Below, in pieces: positions 1 to 7,673 of a stretch of DNA of 64,000 nt (positions are counted from its first letter, which is position 1; each line of letters starts with the position of its first letter). The notes beneath the pieces were generated by a model. The model was given only the letters and a program-made list of their open reading frames with translations. It searched no databases and was not told where the DNA came from. The stretch comes from Melaminivora sp034675505 (GTDB lineage: Bacteria > Pseudomonadota > Gammaproteobacteria > Burkholderiales > Burkholderiaceae_C): positions 194,702 to 258,701 of the forward strand of contig JAUCDD010000011.1 of NCBI GenBank assembly GCA_034675505.1, given 5' to 3'. A program made the translations under genes and the position numbers.

Positions 1-1
1 C

Positions 2-355
2 ACCGTGCGCCGCGTGACGCAGCGCCTGCTGGCGCGCGAAGGCTACCGTGTGGCCCTGGCGGCCGACGGCCTGCAGGCGCTCGAGCGGCTGCAGGAGGAG
101 CGCCCGGCGGTGGTGCTGTCGGACATCGAGATGCCGCGCATGGACGGCTTCGACCTGGCGCGCAACATCCGCGCCGATGCCGCGCTGCAGGGGCTGCCGA
201 TCATCATGATCACCTCGCGCATCGCGCAAAAGCACCGCGACCACGCCATGCAGCTGGGCGTGAACCACTACCTGGGCAAGCCTTACTCCGACGAGGAGCT
301 GCTCAGCCTGGTGCAGCACTACACGCGCCAGCTGGCGCCAGCGCAGCCGGCCTGA
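2..355 (+). CDS. Response-regulator receiver domain, C-terminal end of a CheA/ChpA-type hybrid kinase (5' partial)
   Basis: Reading frame open from the first bases of the window to TGA at 353-355, so the gene starts outside. The 117 visible residues are the back part of a CheY-like receiver: the phospho-acceptor aspartate sits in VVLSDIEMPRMDG (about residue 41), the switch residues in MITS, and the conserved lysine in LGKPY. The acidic-pocket residues at the receiver N-terminus are missing because of the window edge. The first residues (HTVRRVTQRLLAREGY) look like the terminal receiver of PilL/ChpA-type chemotaxis-like histidine kinases that control type IV pili, and such a gene often precedes yqgE in Burkholderiales. 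A free-standing PilG/PilH-like regulator is the alternative. Confidence 0.75.
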   Translation, partial: TVRRVTQRLLAREGYRVALAADGLQALERLQEERPAVVLSDIEMPRMDGFDLARNIRADAALQGLPIIMITSRIAQKHRDHAMQLGVNHYLGKPYSDEELLSLVQHYTRQLAPAQPA

Positions 356-393
356 CGCCAGGCGGGGGAGGGGCTTGCCCGTAAAATCCGGGC

Positions 394-1010
394 ATGTCCG
401 ACCCCCGCCCGTCCATGAACCTGACGCACCACTTCCTGATCGCCATGCCCGGGCTGGAAGAGGGCGTTTCCTTTTTTTTCGCGCAGCGTCGTCTACCTGT
501 GCGAGCACAGCGAGCGCGGCGCGCTGGGCCTGGTCATCAACAAGCCCATGGGCATCGACCTGAACGGCCTGCTGGAAAAGGTGGACCTGACGCTGGGCCG
601 CGACGACCTGAAGGGCGCGCCGGTGTTCCACGGCGGGCCGCTGCAGACCGAACGCGGCTTCGTGCTGCACGACGCCATGCGCCCGCATGCGCCGCAGGAG
701 GGCGAGGACACCTCGCCCTACGCCTCGACCATGGCCATCTCGCCGGGCGGCCTGGAGATGACCACCTCCAAGGACGTGCTGGAGGCGCTGTCGCACGGCG
801 CCGGGCCCCGGCGCGTGCTGGTCACCCTGGGCTATGCGTCCTGGGGGCGAGGGCCAGCTGGAGTCCGAGCTGGCAGAAAACAGCTGGCTGACCGTCGAGG
901 CCGATCCGCGCGTCATCTTCGACGCCCCGGCGCGCGAGCGCTACGACCAGGCGCTGGCCCTGCTGGGCCTGCAGACCTGGATGCTGGCGCCCGAGGCGGG
1001 GCACGCATGA
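394..1010 (+). pseudogene. yqgE: yqgE (UPF0301/AlgH family), interrupted by two frameshifts
   Basis: The family pattern is clear but lies in three frames. From ATG 394 the frame reads MNLTHHFLIAMPGLEE; after the T/C-rich run at 469-481 the match continues one frame over (RSVVYLCEHSERGALGLVIN, then NGLLEKVDL and FHGGPLQTERG); after 843-851 it moves again and ends as MLAPEAGHA with TGA 1008-1010. Joined, the product would be about 205 residues, normal for YqgE, a conserved protein of unknown biochemical role. Both breaks are near homopolymers and no conserved segment is lost, so sequence error is more likely than inactivation. It overlaps ruvX by four bases, as expected for the usual yqgE-ruvX pair. 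Confidence 0.85.
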
Positions 1011-1438
1011 GCGGGCCTGGCGGCCGCCCTCCTGCCCCCGTCGCGCAGCAGCAGCAGACCTTCCTGGCTTTCGATTTCGGCGCCCGGCGCACCGGCGTTG
1101 CCGTGGGCACGCGCTTGCTGGGCACGGCCTCGCCGCAGCCCACCATCCGCGCCGACGCGGCCGATGCGCGCTTTGCCCAGGTGGCCGAACGCATCCGCGA
1201 ATGGCAGCCCGATGCGCTGGTGGTCGGCGTGCCGCTGCACCCGGACGGCGCACCGCACGAAAATACCGCGCGCGCGCTGAAGTTCGCGCGCCAGCTGCGC
1301 GGGCGCTTCGGCCTGCCGGTGCACGAGGTGGACGAGCGCTACAGCACCACCGCCGCGCTGGAGGCGGGCGCGCGCGATGCCGACGCGGGCGCTGCCTGCA
1401 TCATCCTGGAACAGTTCCTGAGGAGTCTCCCACCATGA
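1007..1438 (+). CDS. ruvX: RuvX/YqgF, Holliday-junction-resolvase-like RNase H-fold nuclease
   Basis: 143 residues, typical for the family. After a short variable Gln-rich leader (residues 1-18) the RNase H-fold starts with FLAFDFGARRTGVAVG, which holds the first catalytic Asp (D23). The second conserved region is ALVVGVPLHPDG and the third VHEVDERYST, followed by the helix with DADAGAACIILEQFL. The family acts in pre-16S rRNA 5'-end maturation and has been linked to recombination. ATG 1007 overlaps the yqgE stop (ATGA) and the stop overlaps pyrR, so yqgE-ruvX-pyrR-pyrB look like one translationally coupled transcript. Confidence 0.93.
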   Translation: MSGPGGRPPAPVAQQQQTFLAFDFGARRTGVAVGTRLLGTASPQPTIRADAADARFAQVAERIREWQPDALVVGVPLHPDGAPHENTARALKFARQLRGRFGLPVHEVDERYSTTAALEAGARDADAGAACIILEQFLRSLPP

Positions 1439-1950
1439 CCACTTCCCCTGCCGGCGGCCATCTGCTGCTGGACGCCGAGGCGCTGTACGCCGAACTGGCG
1501 CGCGGCGTGCGCACGCTGCTGGCGCCGGGCACGCGGCTGGCCGGCATCACCTCCGGGGGCGCATGGCTGGGCGAGCGGCTGCAGCACGACCTGGGCCTGG
1601 ACGAGGCGCCCGGCGTGCTGTCGTCGGCCATGCACCGCGATGACTTCGCGCGCCGCGGGCTGTCCGCCAGCGCCCAGACGCAGCTGCCGTTTGACGTCAA
1701 TGGCGCCGACATCGTGCTGCTGGACGACGTGCTCTACACCGGCCGCACGGTGCGCGCCGTACTCAACGAACTGTTCGACTACGGCCGCCCGGCGCGCGTG
1801 CGCCTGGCGGTGCTGGTGGATCGGGGCGGGCGCGAACTGCCCGTTGCCGCCGATTTCGCTGCCGCGCGCGTGCTGCTGCCCGCCCACCAGTCGCTGGCGC
1901 TGGCGCGCACCGGCGCCGGTGCCTTCCATTTCGCCGTCCAGGAGGCCTGA
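1435..1950 (+). CDS. pyrR: PyrR, bifunctional pyrimidine regulator / uracil phosphoribosyltransferase-like
   Basis: 171-residue phosphoribosyltransferase fold. The PRPP-binding signature is ADIVLLDDVLYTGRTVRA (about residues 91-108), and the flanking IDxHxDD-like stretch appears as SSAMHRDDFARRG. PyrR proteins bind uridine nucleotides and, in Firmicutes, pyr mRNA; in Gram-negative bacteria next to pyrB the enzymatic UPRTase or a transcriptional role is usual. No attenuator-like leader is visible upstream because the gene is coupled by ATGA to ruvX. It is followed five bases later by pyrB. Confidence 0.92.
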   Translation: MTTSPAGGHLLLDAEALYAELARGVRTLLAPGTRLAGITSGGAWLGERLQHDLGLDEAPGVLSSAMHRDDFARRGLSASAQTQLPFDVNGADIVLLDDVLYTGRTVRAVLNELFDYGRPARVRLAVLVDRGGRELPVAADFAAARVLLPAHQSLALARTGAGAFHFAVQEA

Positions 1951-1955
1951 CTGCG

Positions 1956-2918
1956 GTGCTGTACAAGCGCAACCCCCAACTCAACAAGAACGGCGAGCTG
2001 ATCCACCTGCTGTCCATCGAGGGACTGCCCCGGGACACGCTGACGCACATCCTGGACACGGCCGCCAACTTCGTCTCCGTGAACGACCGCGAGGTCAAGA
2101 AGGTGCCGCTGTTGCGCGGCAAGAGCGTGTTCAACCTGTTTTTTGAAAACAGCACGCGCACCCGCACCACCTTCGACATCGCCGCCAAGCGGCTGTCGGC
2201 CGACGTGTTCAACCTGGACATCGCGCGCAGCTCCACCGCCAAGGGCGAGACGCTGCTGGACACCATCGACAACCTCTCGGCCATGGCGGCCGACCTGTTC
2301 GTGGTGCGCCACAGCGAGTCCGGCGCCCCCTACCTGATCGCGCAGCACGTGGCCCCGCACGTCCATGTGGTGAACGCCGGCGACGGTCGCCATGCCCACC
2401 CCACGCAGGGGCTGCTGGACATGTACACCATCCGCCACTACAAGAAGGACTTCTCCAATCTCACCGTGGCCATCGTCGGCGACGTGCTGCACTCGCGCGT
2501 GGCGCGCTCGGACATCCACGCGCTGACCACGCTGGGCGCGGCCGAAGTGCGCGTGGTAGGCCCGCGCACGCTGGTGCCGCCCGACCTGTCGCACATGGGC
2601 GTGCGCGTGTTCCACAACCTGGAGGAGGGGTTGCGCGGCTGCGACGTGGTCATCACGCTGCGGCTGCAAAACGAGCGCATGAGCGGCGCGCTGCTGCCCT
2701 CCAGCCAGGAGTATTTCAAGAGCTTCGGCCTGACGCCCGAAAAGCTGCAGCTGGCCAGGCCTGACGCCATCGTCATGCATCCGGGCCCGATCAACCGGGG
2801 CGTGGAGATCGCCTCGGCGGTGGTGGACGGGCCGCAGGCGGTGATCCTGCCGCAGGTGACCTTCGGCATTGCGGTGCGCATGGCGGTGATGTCCATCGTT
2901 GCGGGGAATGAGGCTTGA
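1956..2918 (+). CDS. pyrB: Aspartate carbamoyltransferase catalytic subunit
   Basis: 320 residues starting at GTG 1956 (LYKRNPQLNKNGELIHLLSI). The carbamoyl-phosphate loop FFENSTRTRTTF is at residues 63-74 (STRTR 66-70), a lysine-bearing loop follows as STAKGETLLDT, and the aspartate loop is seen in VITLRLQNERM. It makes carbamoyl-aspartate in de novo pyrimidine synthesis. There is no pyrI; the neighbour is instead an inactive dihydroorotase, the arrangement of class A ATCases (pyrB-pyrC') in which the dead DHOase is a structural partner in a dodecamer. Confidence 0.97.
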   Translation: MLYKRNPQLNKNGELIHLLSIEGLPRDTLTHILDTAANFVSVNDREVKKVPLLRGKSVFNLFFENSTRTRTTFDIAAKRLSADVFNLDIARSSTAKGETLLDTIDNLSAMAADLFVVRHSESGAPYLIAQHVAPHVHVVNAGDGRHAHPTQGLLDMYTIRHYKKDFSNLTVAIVGDVLHSRVARSDIHALTTLGAAEVRVVGPRTLVPPDLSHMGVRVFHNLEEGLRGCDVVITLRLQNERMSGALLPSSQEYFKSFGLTPEKLQLARPDAIVMHPGPINRGVEIASAVVDGPQAVILPQVTFGIAVRMAVMSIVAGNEA

Positions 2919-2985
2919 CCCCGCCGAGCCGCTGCGAGGCTGCCCCCCGGGCGGAGGGCGGCCGGCCTGGCGCTGGCTGGTTGTC

Positions 2986-3050
2986 ACTATATTTTTAATA
3001 GCTAACTATCGTTGATTCACGCCGGCTCAAGGCTTGTTTGGCTTGAAAAC
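2986..3050 (+). repeat. Dispersed repeat A, copy 1 (subtype I)
   Basis: AT-rich head (TATTTTTAATAGCT) followed by AACTATCGTTGATTCACG and a tail ending GGCTTGAAAAC. The central part is almost identical to the copies at 39989 and 50891. The element ends directly at ATG 3051 of the pyrC' gene, so it forms the whole upstream region of that gene and separates it from pyrB. Confidence 0.8.
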
Positions 3051-4352
3051 ATGAAAATCCTCATCGAAAACGGCCGCGTCATCGACCCGGCCAGCGGGCT
3101 GGACCGGGAGTGCAGCGTGGCGCTGGCGGCCGGGCGCATCATTGCCGTCGGCCGGCTGCCCGAGGGCTTTGTGCCCACGCGGCGCATCGACGCCAGAGGC
3201 TGCCTGGTGCTGCCCGGCCTGGTGGACCTGGCGGCGCGCCTGCGCGAGCCCGGCCACGAGCACGAGGGCATGCTGGAGTCCGAGATGGCGGCGGCCGTGG
3301 CCGGCGGCGTGACCAGCCTGGTCTGCCCGCCCGACACCGAGCCGGTGCTGGACGAGCCCGGGCTGGTGGAGATGCTCAAGTTCCGCGCCGAAAAACTCCA
3401 CCAGGCGCGCCTGTTCCCGCTGGGTGCGCTGACGCGCGGCCTGGCCGGCGAGGTGCTGACCGAGATGGCCGAGCTGACCGAGGCCGGCTGCGTGGGCTTC
3501 TCACAGGCCGAGGTGCAGCTGCAGAGCACCCAGGTGCTGCAGCGCGCGCTGCAGTACGCCGCGACCTTCGGCTACACCGTCTGGCTGCGCCCGCAGGAGC
3601 TGCACCTGGGCCGGGGCGTGGCCGCCAGCGGGCCGCTGGCCACGCGCATGGGCCTGGCCGGTGTGCCGGTGGCGGCCGAGACCATCGCGCTGCACACCAT
3701 CTTCGAGCTGATGAAATCCACCGGTGCGCGCGTACACCTGTGCCGGCTGTCCAGCAGTGCCGGCGTGGACCTGGTGCGGCAGGCCAAGGCGGCGGGCCTG
3801 GCGCTGAGCTGCGACGTCAGCATCAACTCGCTCATGTTCACCGACACCGACATCGGCTACTTCGACAGCCGCGCGCGCCTGACCCCGGTGCTGCGCCAGC
3901 AGCGCGACCGCGACGCGCTGTCGGCGGGCCTGCTGGACGGCACCATAGACGCGCTGGTCTCCGACCACACGCCCGTGGACGACGACGCCAAGGCGCTGCC
4001 CTTCGCCGAGGCCGAGGCCGGCGCCACCGGGCTGGAGCTGCTGCTGTCCGTGGCCCTGAAGTGGGCGCAGCACGCGCAGGTGCCCCTGGCGCGCGCGCTG
4101 GCCGTCGTCACCGCCGAGCCGGCGCGGGTGCTGGGCGGCTCGCTGGGCACGCTGCAGGCCAGCGTGGGCCGGATCATCGAGGGCGGCGTGGGCGACCTGT
4201 GCATTGCCGATGCCGGCGCGCACTGGACGGTGCAGGCCGCGGCGCTGGCCAGCCAGGGCCGGCACACGCCGTTTTCCGGCTACGAGCTGCCGGCCCGGGT
4301 GCGCGCCACGCTGGTGGGCGGGCAGGTCGCGTTCGAGCGCAGCGGGCGCTGA
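3051..4352 (+). CDS. pyrC': PyrC'-type pseudo-dihydroorotase (non-catalytic partner of aspartate carbamoyltransferase)
   Basis: 433 residues with the full dihydroorotase/amidohydrolase layout, but metal ligands are lost. The N-terminal signature reads PGLVDLAARLREPG (55-68): the two histidines of the usual DLHVHLREPG are A61 and R63. The later HxxH histidine region reads VHLCRLSS with Arg replacing His, and the usual TPHH region is CDVSINSLMFTD. Only the final Asp of SDHTPVDDDAK is kept. This is the pattern of Pseudomonas PyrC', which does not catalyse but is needed for PyrB assembly. The position next to pyrB agrees. A true pyrC should lie elsewhere. The start at ATG 3051 is chosen because homologous sequence begins there and repeat A ends there. 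Confidence 0.88.
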   Translation: MKILIENGRVIDPASGLDRECSVALAAGRIIAVGRLPEGFVPTRRIDARGCLVLPGLVDLAARLREPGHEHEGMLESEMAAAVAGGVTSLVCPPDTEPVLDEPGLVEMLKFRAEKLHQARLFPLGALTRGLAGEVLTEMAELTEAGCVGFSQAEVQLQSTQVLQRALQYAATFGYTVWLRPQELHLGRGVAASGPLATRMGLAGVPVAAETIALHTIFELMKSTGARVHLCRLSSSAGVDLVRQAKAAGLALSCDVSINSLMFTDTDIGYFDSRARLTPVLRQQRDRDALSAGLLDGTIDALVSDHTPVDDDAKALPFAEAEAGATGLELLLSVALKWAQHAQVPLARALAVVTAEPARVLGGSLGTLQASVGRIIEGGVGDLCIADAGAHWTVQAAALASQGRHTPFSGYELPARVRATLVGGQVAFERSGR

Positions 4353-4377
4353 CCCGGGCGCCGGCCCGGCGCGCGGC

Positions 4378-5442
4378 TCAGGCGCGCGCGAAGGTCACCA
4401 CGTGGTCCACCTGCGGGCGGATGCCTATCCACTCGCCCACCGCGTGGTCGTGGTGGCTGGGCACGTGGGCCATCACCGTCAGGCCCCCCGCCAGCTCCAG
4501 CGTGTAGAGGAACTCGGCGCCGCGAAAGGACTTGCGCAGCACGCGCGCCTGCACCGGCGCGGCGTCGTCATGCACCAGGTCGTCGGGGCGCAGCAGCACG
4601 TCGCACAGCCCGCCCTCGTAGGCCGAAGGCAGCGGGCAGCCGTCGATATCGGTCAGCTCGCCCAGCGGCGTGCGCGCCACCACGTGGCCGCCCTGGCTGG
4701 CCAGCTCGGCCGGCGCGAACACGCCGTGGCCAATGAAGCTGGCCACGAAGCGCGTGGCCGGGCGGTGGTACAGGGCATAGGCATCGTCCCATTGGTGCAG
4801 GTGGCCGGCCTCCATCACGCCGATGCGGTCGCCGATGGCGAAGGCCTCCATCTGGTCGTGTGTGACGAACAGCGCCGTGGCCCCGGCCGCCTTCAGGATG
4901 CCGCGCACCTCGTGCGCCAGGCGCTCGCGCAGGTCCACGTCCAGGTTCGAGAACGGCTCGTCCAGCAGCATCAGGCGCGGGCGCGGCGCCAGGGCCCGGG
5001 CCAGCGCCACGCGCTGCTGCTGGCCGCCTGAGAGCTCATGCGGAAAACGCGCCTCGCTGCCGGCCAGGCCGACGAGCGCCAGCGCCTCGCGCACGCGCTG
5101 GCCCTGCTCGGGCCGGGGCAGGTGGTGTACGCCGAAGGCCACGTTGCGCCCCACGGTCAGGTGCGGGAACAGCGCGTAGTCCTGGAACACCATGCCGATG
5201 CGGCGCTGCTCCGGGGGCATGCAGCGCCCGGGCGCGCCGACCAGCTCGCTGCCCAGGCGGATGCTGCCGCCGGCCACCGGCTCCAGCCCCGCCACGGCGC
5301 GCAACAGCGTGGTCTTGCCGCAGCCCGAGGGGCCGATCAGCACGCCGATCTCGCCGGCTGCCAGGCCCAGCGTCACGCCGCGCACGGCGGCCTGCGCGCG
5401 CGCGCCGTAGCGCACATCCAGTTGAGAGACTTCCAGGAACAT
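4378..5442 (-). CDS. fbpC: Ferric-iron ABC transporter ATP-binding protein (FbpC/AfuC-like)
   Basis: 354 residues. ABC ATPase domain with Walker A GPSGCGKT (37-44), Q-loop VFQDYALFPH, signature ELSGGQQQR (136-144), Walker B LMLLDEPFSNLD and switch VTHDQ; the C-terminal third is a TOBE-like regulatory domain (LLRPDDLVHDD). The architecture is that of FbpC/PotA/CysA importers; the divergent neighbour is a fused iron-type permease, which favours Fe3+. No binding-protein gene is nearby, so it must be encoded elsewhere or be lost. Confidence 0.85.
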   Translation of the reverse strand: MFLEVSQLDVRYGARAQAAVRGVTLGLAAGEIGVLIGPSGCGKTTLLRAVAGLEPVAGGSIRLGSELVGAPGRCMPPEQRRIGMVFQDYALFPHLTVGRNVAFGVHHLPRPEQGQRVREALALVGLAGSEARFPHELSGGQQQRVALARALAPRPRLMLLDEPFSNLDVDLRERLAHEVRGILKAAGATALFVTHDQMEAFAIGDRIGVMEAGHLHQWDDAYALYHRPATRFVASFIGHGVFAPAELASQGGHVVARTPLGELTDIDGCPLPSAYEGGLCDVLLRPDDLVHDDAAPVQARVLRKSFRGAEFLYTLELAGGLTVMAHVPSHHDHAVGEWIGIRPQVDHVVTFARA

Positions 5443-5455
5443 GGCGCGATTTTAA

Positions 5456-5484
5456 GTTGCGTAGAATTATTCCCATTTGCATCG
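5456..5484. promoter_or_regulatory. Candidate Fur box in the fbpC/fbpB divergent region
   Basis: The 125-bp region between the divergent iron-transport genes holds GTAGAATTATTCCCATTTG (5461-5479), with the inverted core AATtATT and a partial match to the Fur consensus (9 of 14 defined positions in the 7-1-7 alignment). TAGAAT inside it could also serve as a -10 hexamer for fbpB. Iron repression of both directions is an inference from the motif and from gene function. Confidence 0.45.
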
Positions 5485-5567
5485 CCGGCCGCGCTCGTCG
5501 GCCGCGTTCCGCCGGCGCTGGCGGGCCCTGGCGACCGCATCGCCACCAGCTTCTGGTCTCCACCCCC

Positions 5568-7202
5568 TTGTCCCGCTCCCCTGCCGCGCTGCTGCGCAAC
5601 GTTTTCCTGGTCCTGCTGGCGCTGGCGCTGGTGCTGCCCGTATTGACGGTGTTCTCCGCCTGGCTGCCCGGCGGCGCCGGCGGCGAGCAGGCCGGCGCCA
5701 TCGTGCGCGAGATGGCCGCCACCGTGCTGCCCGACTACCTGGCGACCACCGTCTGGCTGGGGCTGGCGGTGGCGCTGGGCGCGGCCGTGGTGGGCACGGC
5801 CGGTGCGGCGGCCGTGACCCTGTTCGACTTTCCCGGCCGCCGGCTGATGGAGTGGCTGCTGCTGCTGCCCCTGGCCATGCCGGCCTACGTCACGGCCTAC
5901 GCCTATACGGACTTCCTGCAGTACAGCGGCCCGCTGCAGGTGGGCCTGCGCGAGGCCTTCGGCCTGCAGGGGCGCCTGCTGCCCGAGGTGCGCAGCCTCT
6001 GGGGCGCGGTGTGGGTGTTCATCTTCTCGCTCTACCCCTACGTGTACCTGCTGGCGCGCACCGCGCTGTCCGAGCGCGCGGCGCACCTGATGGAGGCCGC
6101 GCGGCTGCTGGGCGCATCGCCCGCGCGGCGCATCCTGCAGGTGGCGCTGCCGCTGGCCCGCCCGGCCGTGGCCGCCGGCGTGGCGCTGGTGCTGATGGAG
6201 ACGCTGGCGGATTTCGGCGTCACCAGCTACTTCGGCATCCAGACCTTCACCGTGGGCATCTACAAGGCTTGGCTGGCCATGGACGACCGGCTGGCCGCTG
6301 CGCAGCTGGCCACCATGCTGCTGGTGCTGGTGGCGCTGCTGCTGCACCTGGAGCTGCGCGCGCAGCGGCGCATGCGCTTCGCCGCCGGCGGCGTGGGCCG
6401 CGCCGGCTCGGCCGAGGCCGAGCCCATGCGCCTGCGCGGCGCCGGCCTGGCGCTGGCCTGGGGCGCCTGCCTGGTGCCGGTGGCGATGGGCTTTTTTGCG
6501 CCGGTGCTGTTCATGCTGCGCCCGCTGGCGGCCGATTGGTCGGTGCTGCCCTGGGGCCGGTTCATCGAGTGGGCGGGCAACAGCGTGCGCCTGGGCGCCA
6601 TCACGGCGGCCCTGGCGGTGGCGATCAGCTTCGTGCTGGCCTTTGCCGTGCGCCGCAGCGGCGACCGGCTCACGCGCGCGGTGGTGCGCCTGGCCAGCCT
6701 GGGCTACGCGGTGCCGGGTGCGGTCATTGTGGTTGGCCTGCTGCTGCCCGTGGGCTGGGTGCAGGCGCTGGCGCCCGCCTGGGGGCTGCCGGCGCTGGTC
6801 ACGGCCACGGCGGTGGGCATCGTGTGGGCCTACCTGGTGCGCTTTTGCGCGGTGGCGCTGCAGTCGCTGCAAAGCGGCTACGCGCGCATTCCCGCAAGCC
6901 TGGACGATTCGGCGCGCATGCTGGGCGTGGGCGGCGTGCAGCTGCTGGCGCGCGTGCACTGGCCGCTGCTCAAGCGTTCGGCGGCGGCCGCCGCGCTGCT
7001 GGTGTTCGTGGACGTGATGAAGGAGCTGCCCGCCACCATGGTGCTGCGCCCCTTCAACAGCGACACGCTGGCCGTGGTCGCCTACCAGCTGGCGCGCGAC
7101 GAGCGCCTGGGCGAGGCGGCGCTGCCCTCGCTGGCGCTGGTGGCCGTGGGCCTGGTGCCGGTCATGCTGCTCAGCCGCACGCTGCGTGCCGCCAGGCGCT
7201 GA
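5568..7202 (+). CDS. fbpB: Ferric-iron ABC transporter permease (FbpB-like, two fused permease units)
   Basis: 544 residues from TTG 5568 (SRSPAALLRNVFLVLLALAL), chosen because similarity and the first membrane helix begin there; an upstream ATG at 5457 would place its start inside the regulatory sequence. About 12 hydrophobic segments in two repeats. Each half has an EAA-type loop for the ATPase: EAARLLGASPARRILQVALP in the first, and a DDSARMLGVGG-type loop in the second. It moves Fe3+ across the inner membrane with the divergent FbpC. Confidence 0.85.
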   Translation: MSRSPAALLRNVFLVLLALALVLPVLTVFSAWLPGGAGGEQAGAIVREMAATVLPDYLATTVWLGLAVALGAAVVGTAGAAAVTLFDFPGRRLMEWLLLLPLAMPAYVTAYAYTDFLQYSGPLQVGLREAFGLQGRLLPEVRSLWGAVWVFIFSLYPYVYLLARTALSERAAHLMEAARLLGASPARRILQVALPLARPAVAAGVALVLMETLADFGVTSYFGIQTFTVGIYKAWLAMDDRLAAAQLATMLLVLVALLLHLELRAQRRMRFAAGGVGRAGSAEAEPMRLRGAGLALAWGACLVPVAMGFFAPVLFMLRPLAADWSVLPWGRFIEWAGNSVRLGAITAALAVAISFVLAFAVRRSGDRLTRAVVRLASLGYAVPGAVIVVGLLLPVGWVQALAPAWGLPALVTATAVGIVWAYLVRFCAVALQSLQSGYARIPASLDDSARMLGVGGVQLLARVHWPLLKRSAAAAALLVFVDVMKELPATMVLRPFNSDTLAVVAYQLARDERLGEAALPSLALVAVGLVPVMLLSRTLRAARR

Positions 7203-7226
7203 ACTGGCAGGCGCCTGCGCGCCGCC

Positions 7227-7232
7227 TACACT
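7227..7232 (+). promoter_or_regulatory. -10 hexamer seven bases before arsC (possible leaderless transcript)
   Basis: TACACT at 7227-7232 is followed by only seven bases before ATG 7240, and there is no purine-rich ribosome site in front of the ATG. The same geometry is seen before yqgE (TAAAAT 382-387, ATG 394) and the NIF3 gene (CACAAT 39216-39221, ATG 39230). No good -35 is visible. Confidence 0.3.
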
Positions 7233-7239
7233 GGCGCGC

Positions 7240-7602
7240 ATGAGCACCTCGCACGGCATCACCATCTACCACAACGCCCGCTGCAGCAATTCGCGCGGCG
7301 CCCTGGCGCTGCTGCGGCAGCGCGGCATCGAGCCGGCCATCGTGGACTACATCGCCCAGCCGCTGGATGCGGCGCAGCTCAAGGCCCTGTTCGCCCGCCT
7401 GGCGGTGCCGGTGCGCGAACTGCTGCGCACCAAGGAAGCGGCCTATGCCGAGCTGGGCCTGGCCGACCCCGGGCGCACCGACGATGAGCTGGTCCAGGCC
7501 GTCGCCGCCCATCCAGAACTGCTCAACCGCCCCATCGTCGTCGCCCCGCGCGGGGCGCTGCTGTGCCGCCCGCCCGAGCGCGTGCTGGAGCTCCTGGACT
7601 GA
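7240..7602 (+). CDS. arsC: ArsC/Spx-family thioredoxin-fold reductase (arsenate-reductase-like)
   Basis: 120 residues. N-terminal thioredoxin-like strand and loop ITIYHNARCSNSRGAL with the single active Cys at C15, then the conserved LLRTKE motif (62-67) and NRPIVV(A)PRGALLCRPPERVLELL at the end. This is the glutaredoxin-coupled arsenate reductase family. Isolated copies without arsB/arsR, as here, are often of the YfgD branch with unproven substrate, so arsenate reduction is not certain. Start ATG 7240 fits family length. Confidence 0.85.
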   Translation: MSTSHGITIYHNARCSNSRGALALLRQRGIEPAIVDYIAQPLDAAQLKALFARLAVPVRELLRTKEAAYAELGLADPGRTDDELVQAVAAHPELLNRPIVVAPRGALLCRPPERVLELLD

Positions 7603-7673
7603 TGAGCGCGGCGGCCGCCATTGCCTGATCTGCCCTACAACGCAGGCGGCGCGGCGGCGCCATGATGGCTGCC

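Noticed and set aside
4353..4377. Terminator between pyrC' and fbpC
   Set aside because: Only GC-rich sequence without a convincing stem or T-run.
5373..7265. 630-residue minus-strand open frame opposite fbpB
   Set aside because: Mirror of the permease coding region; no domain pattern.
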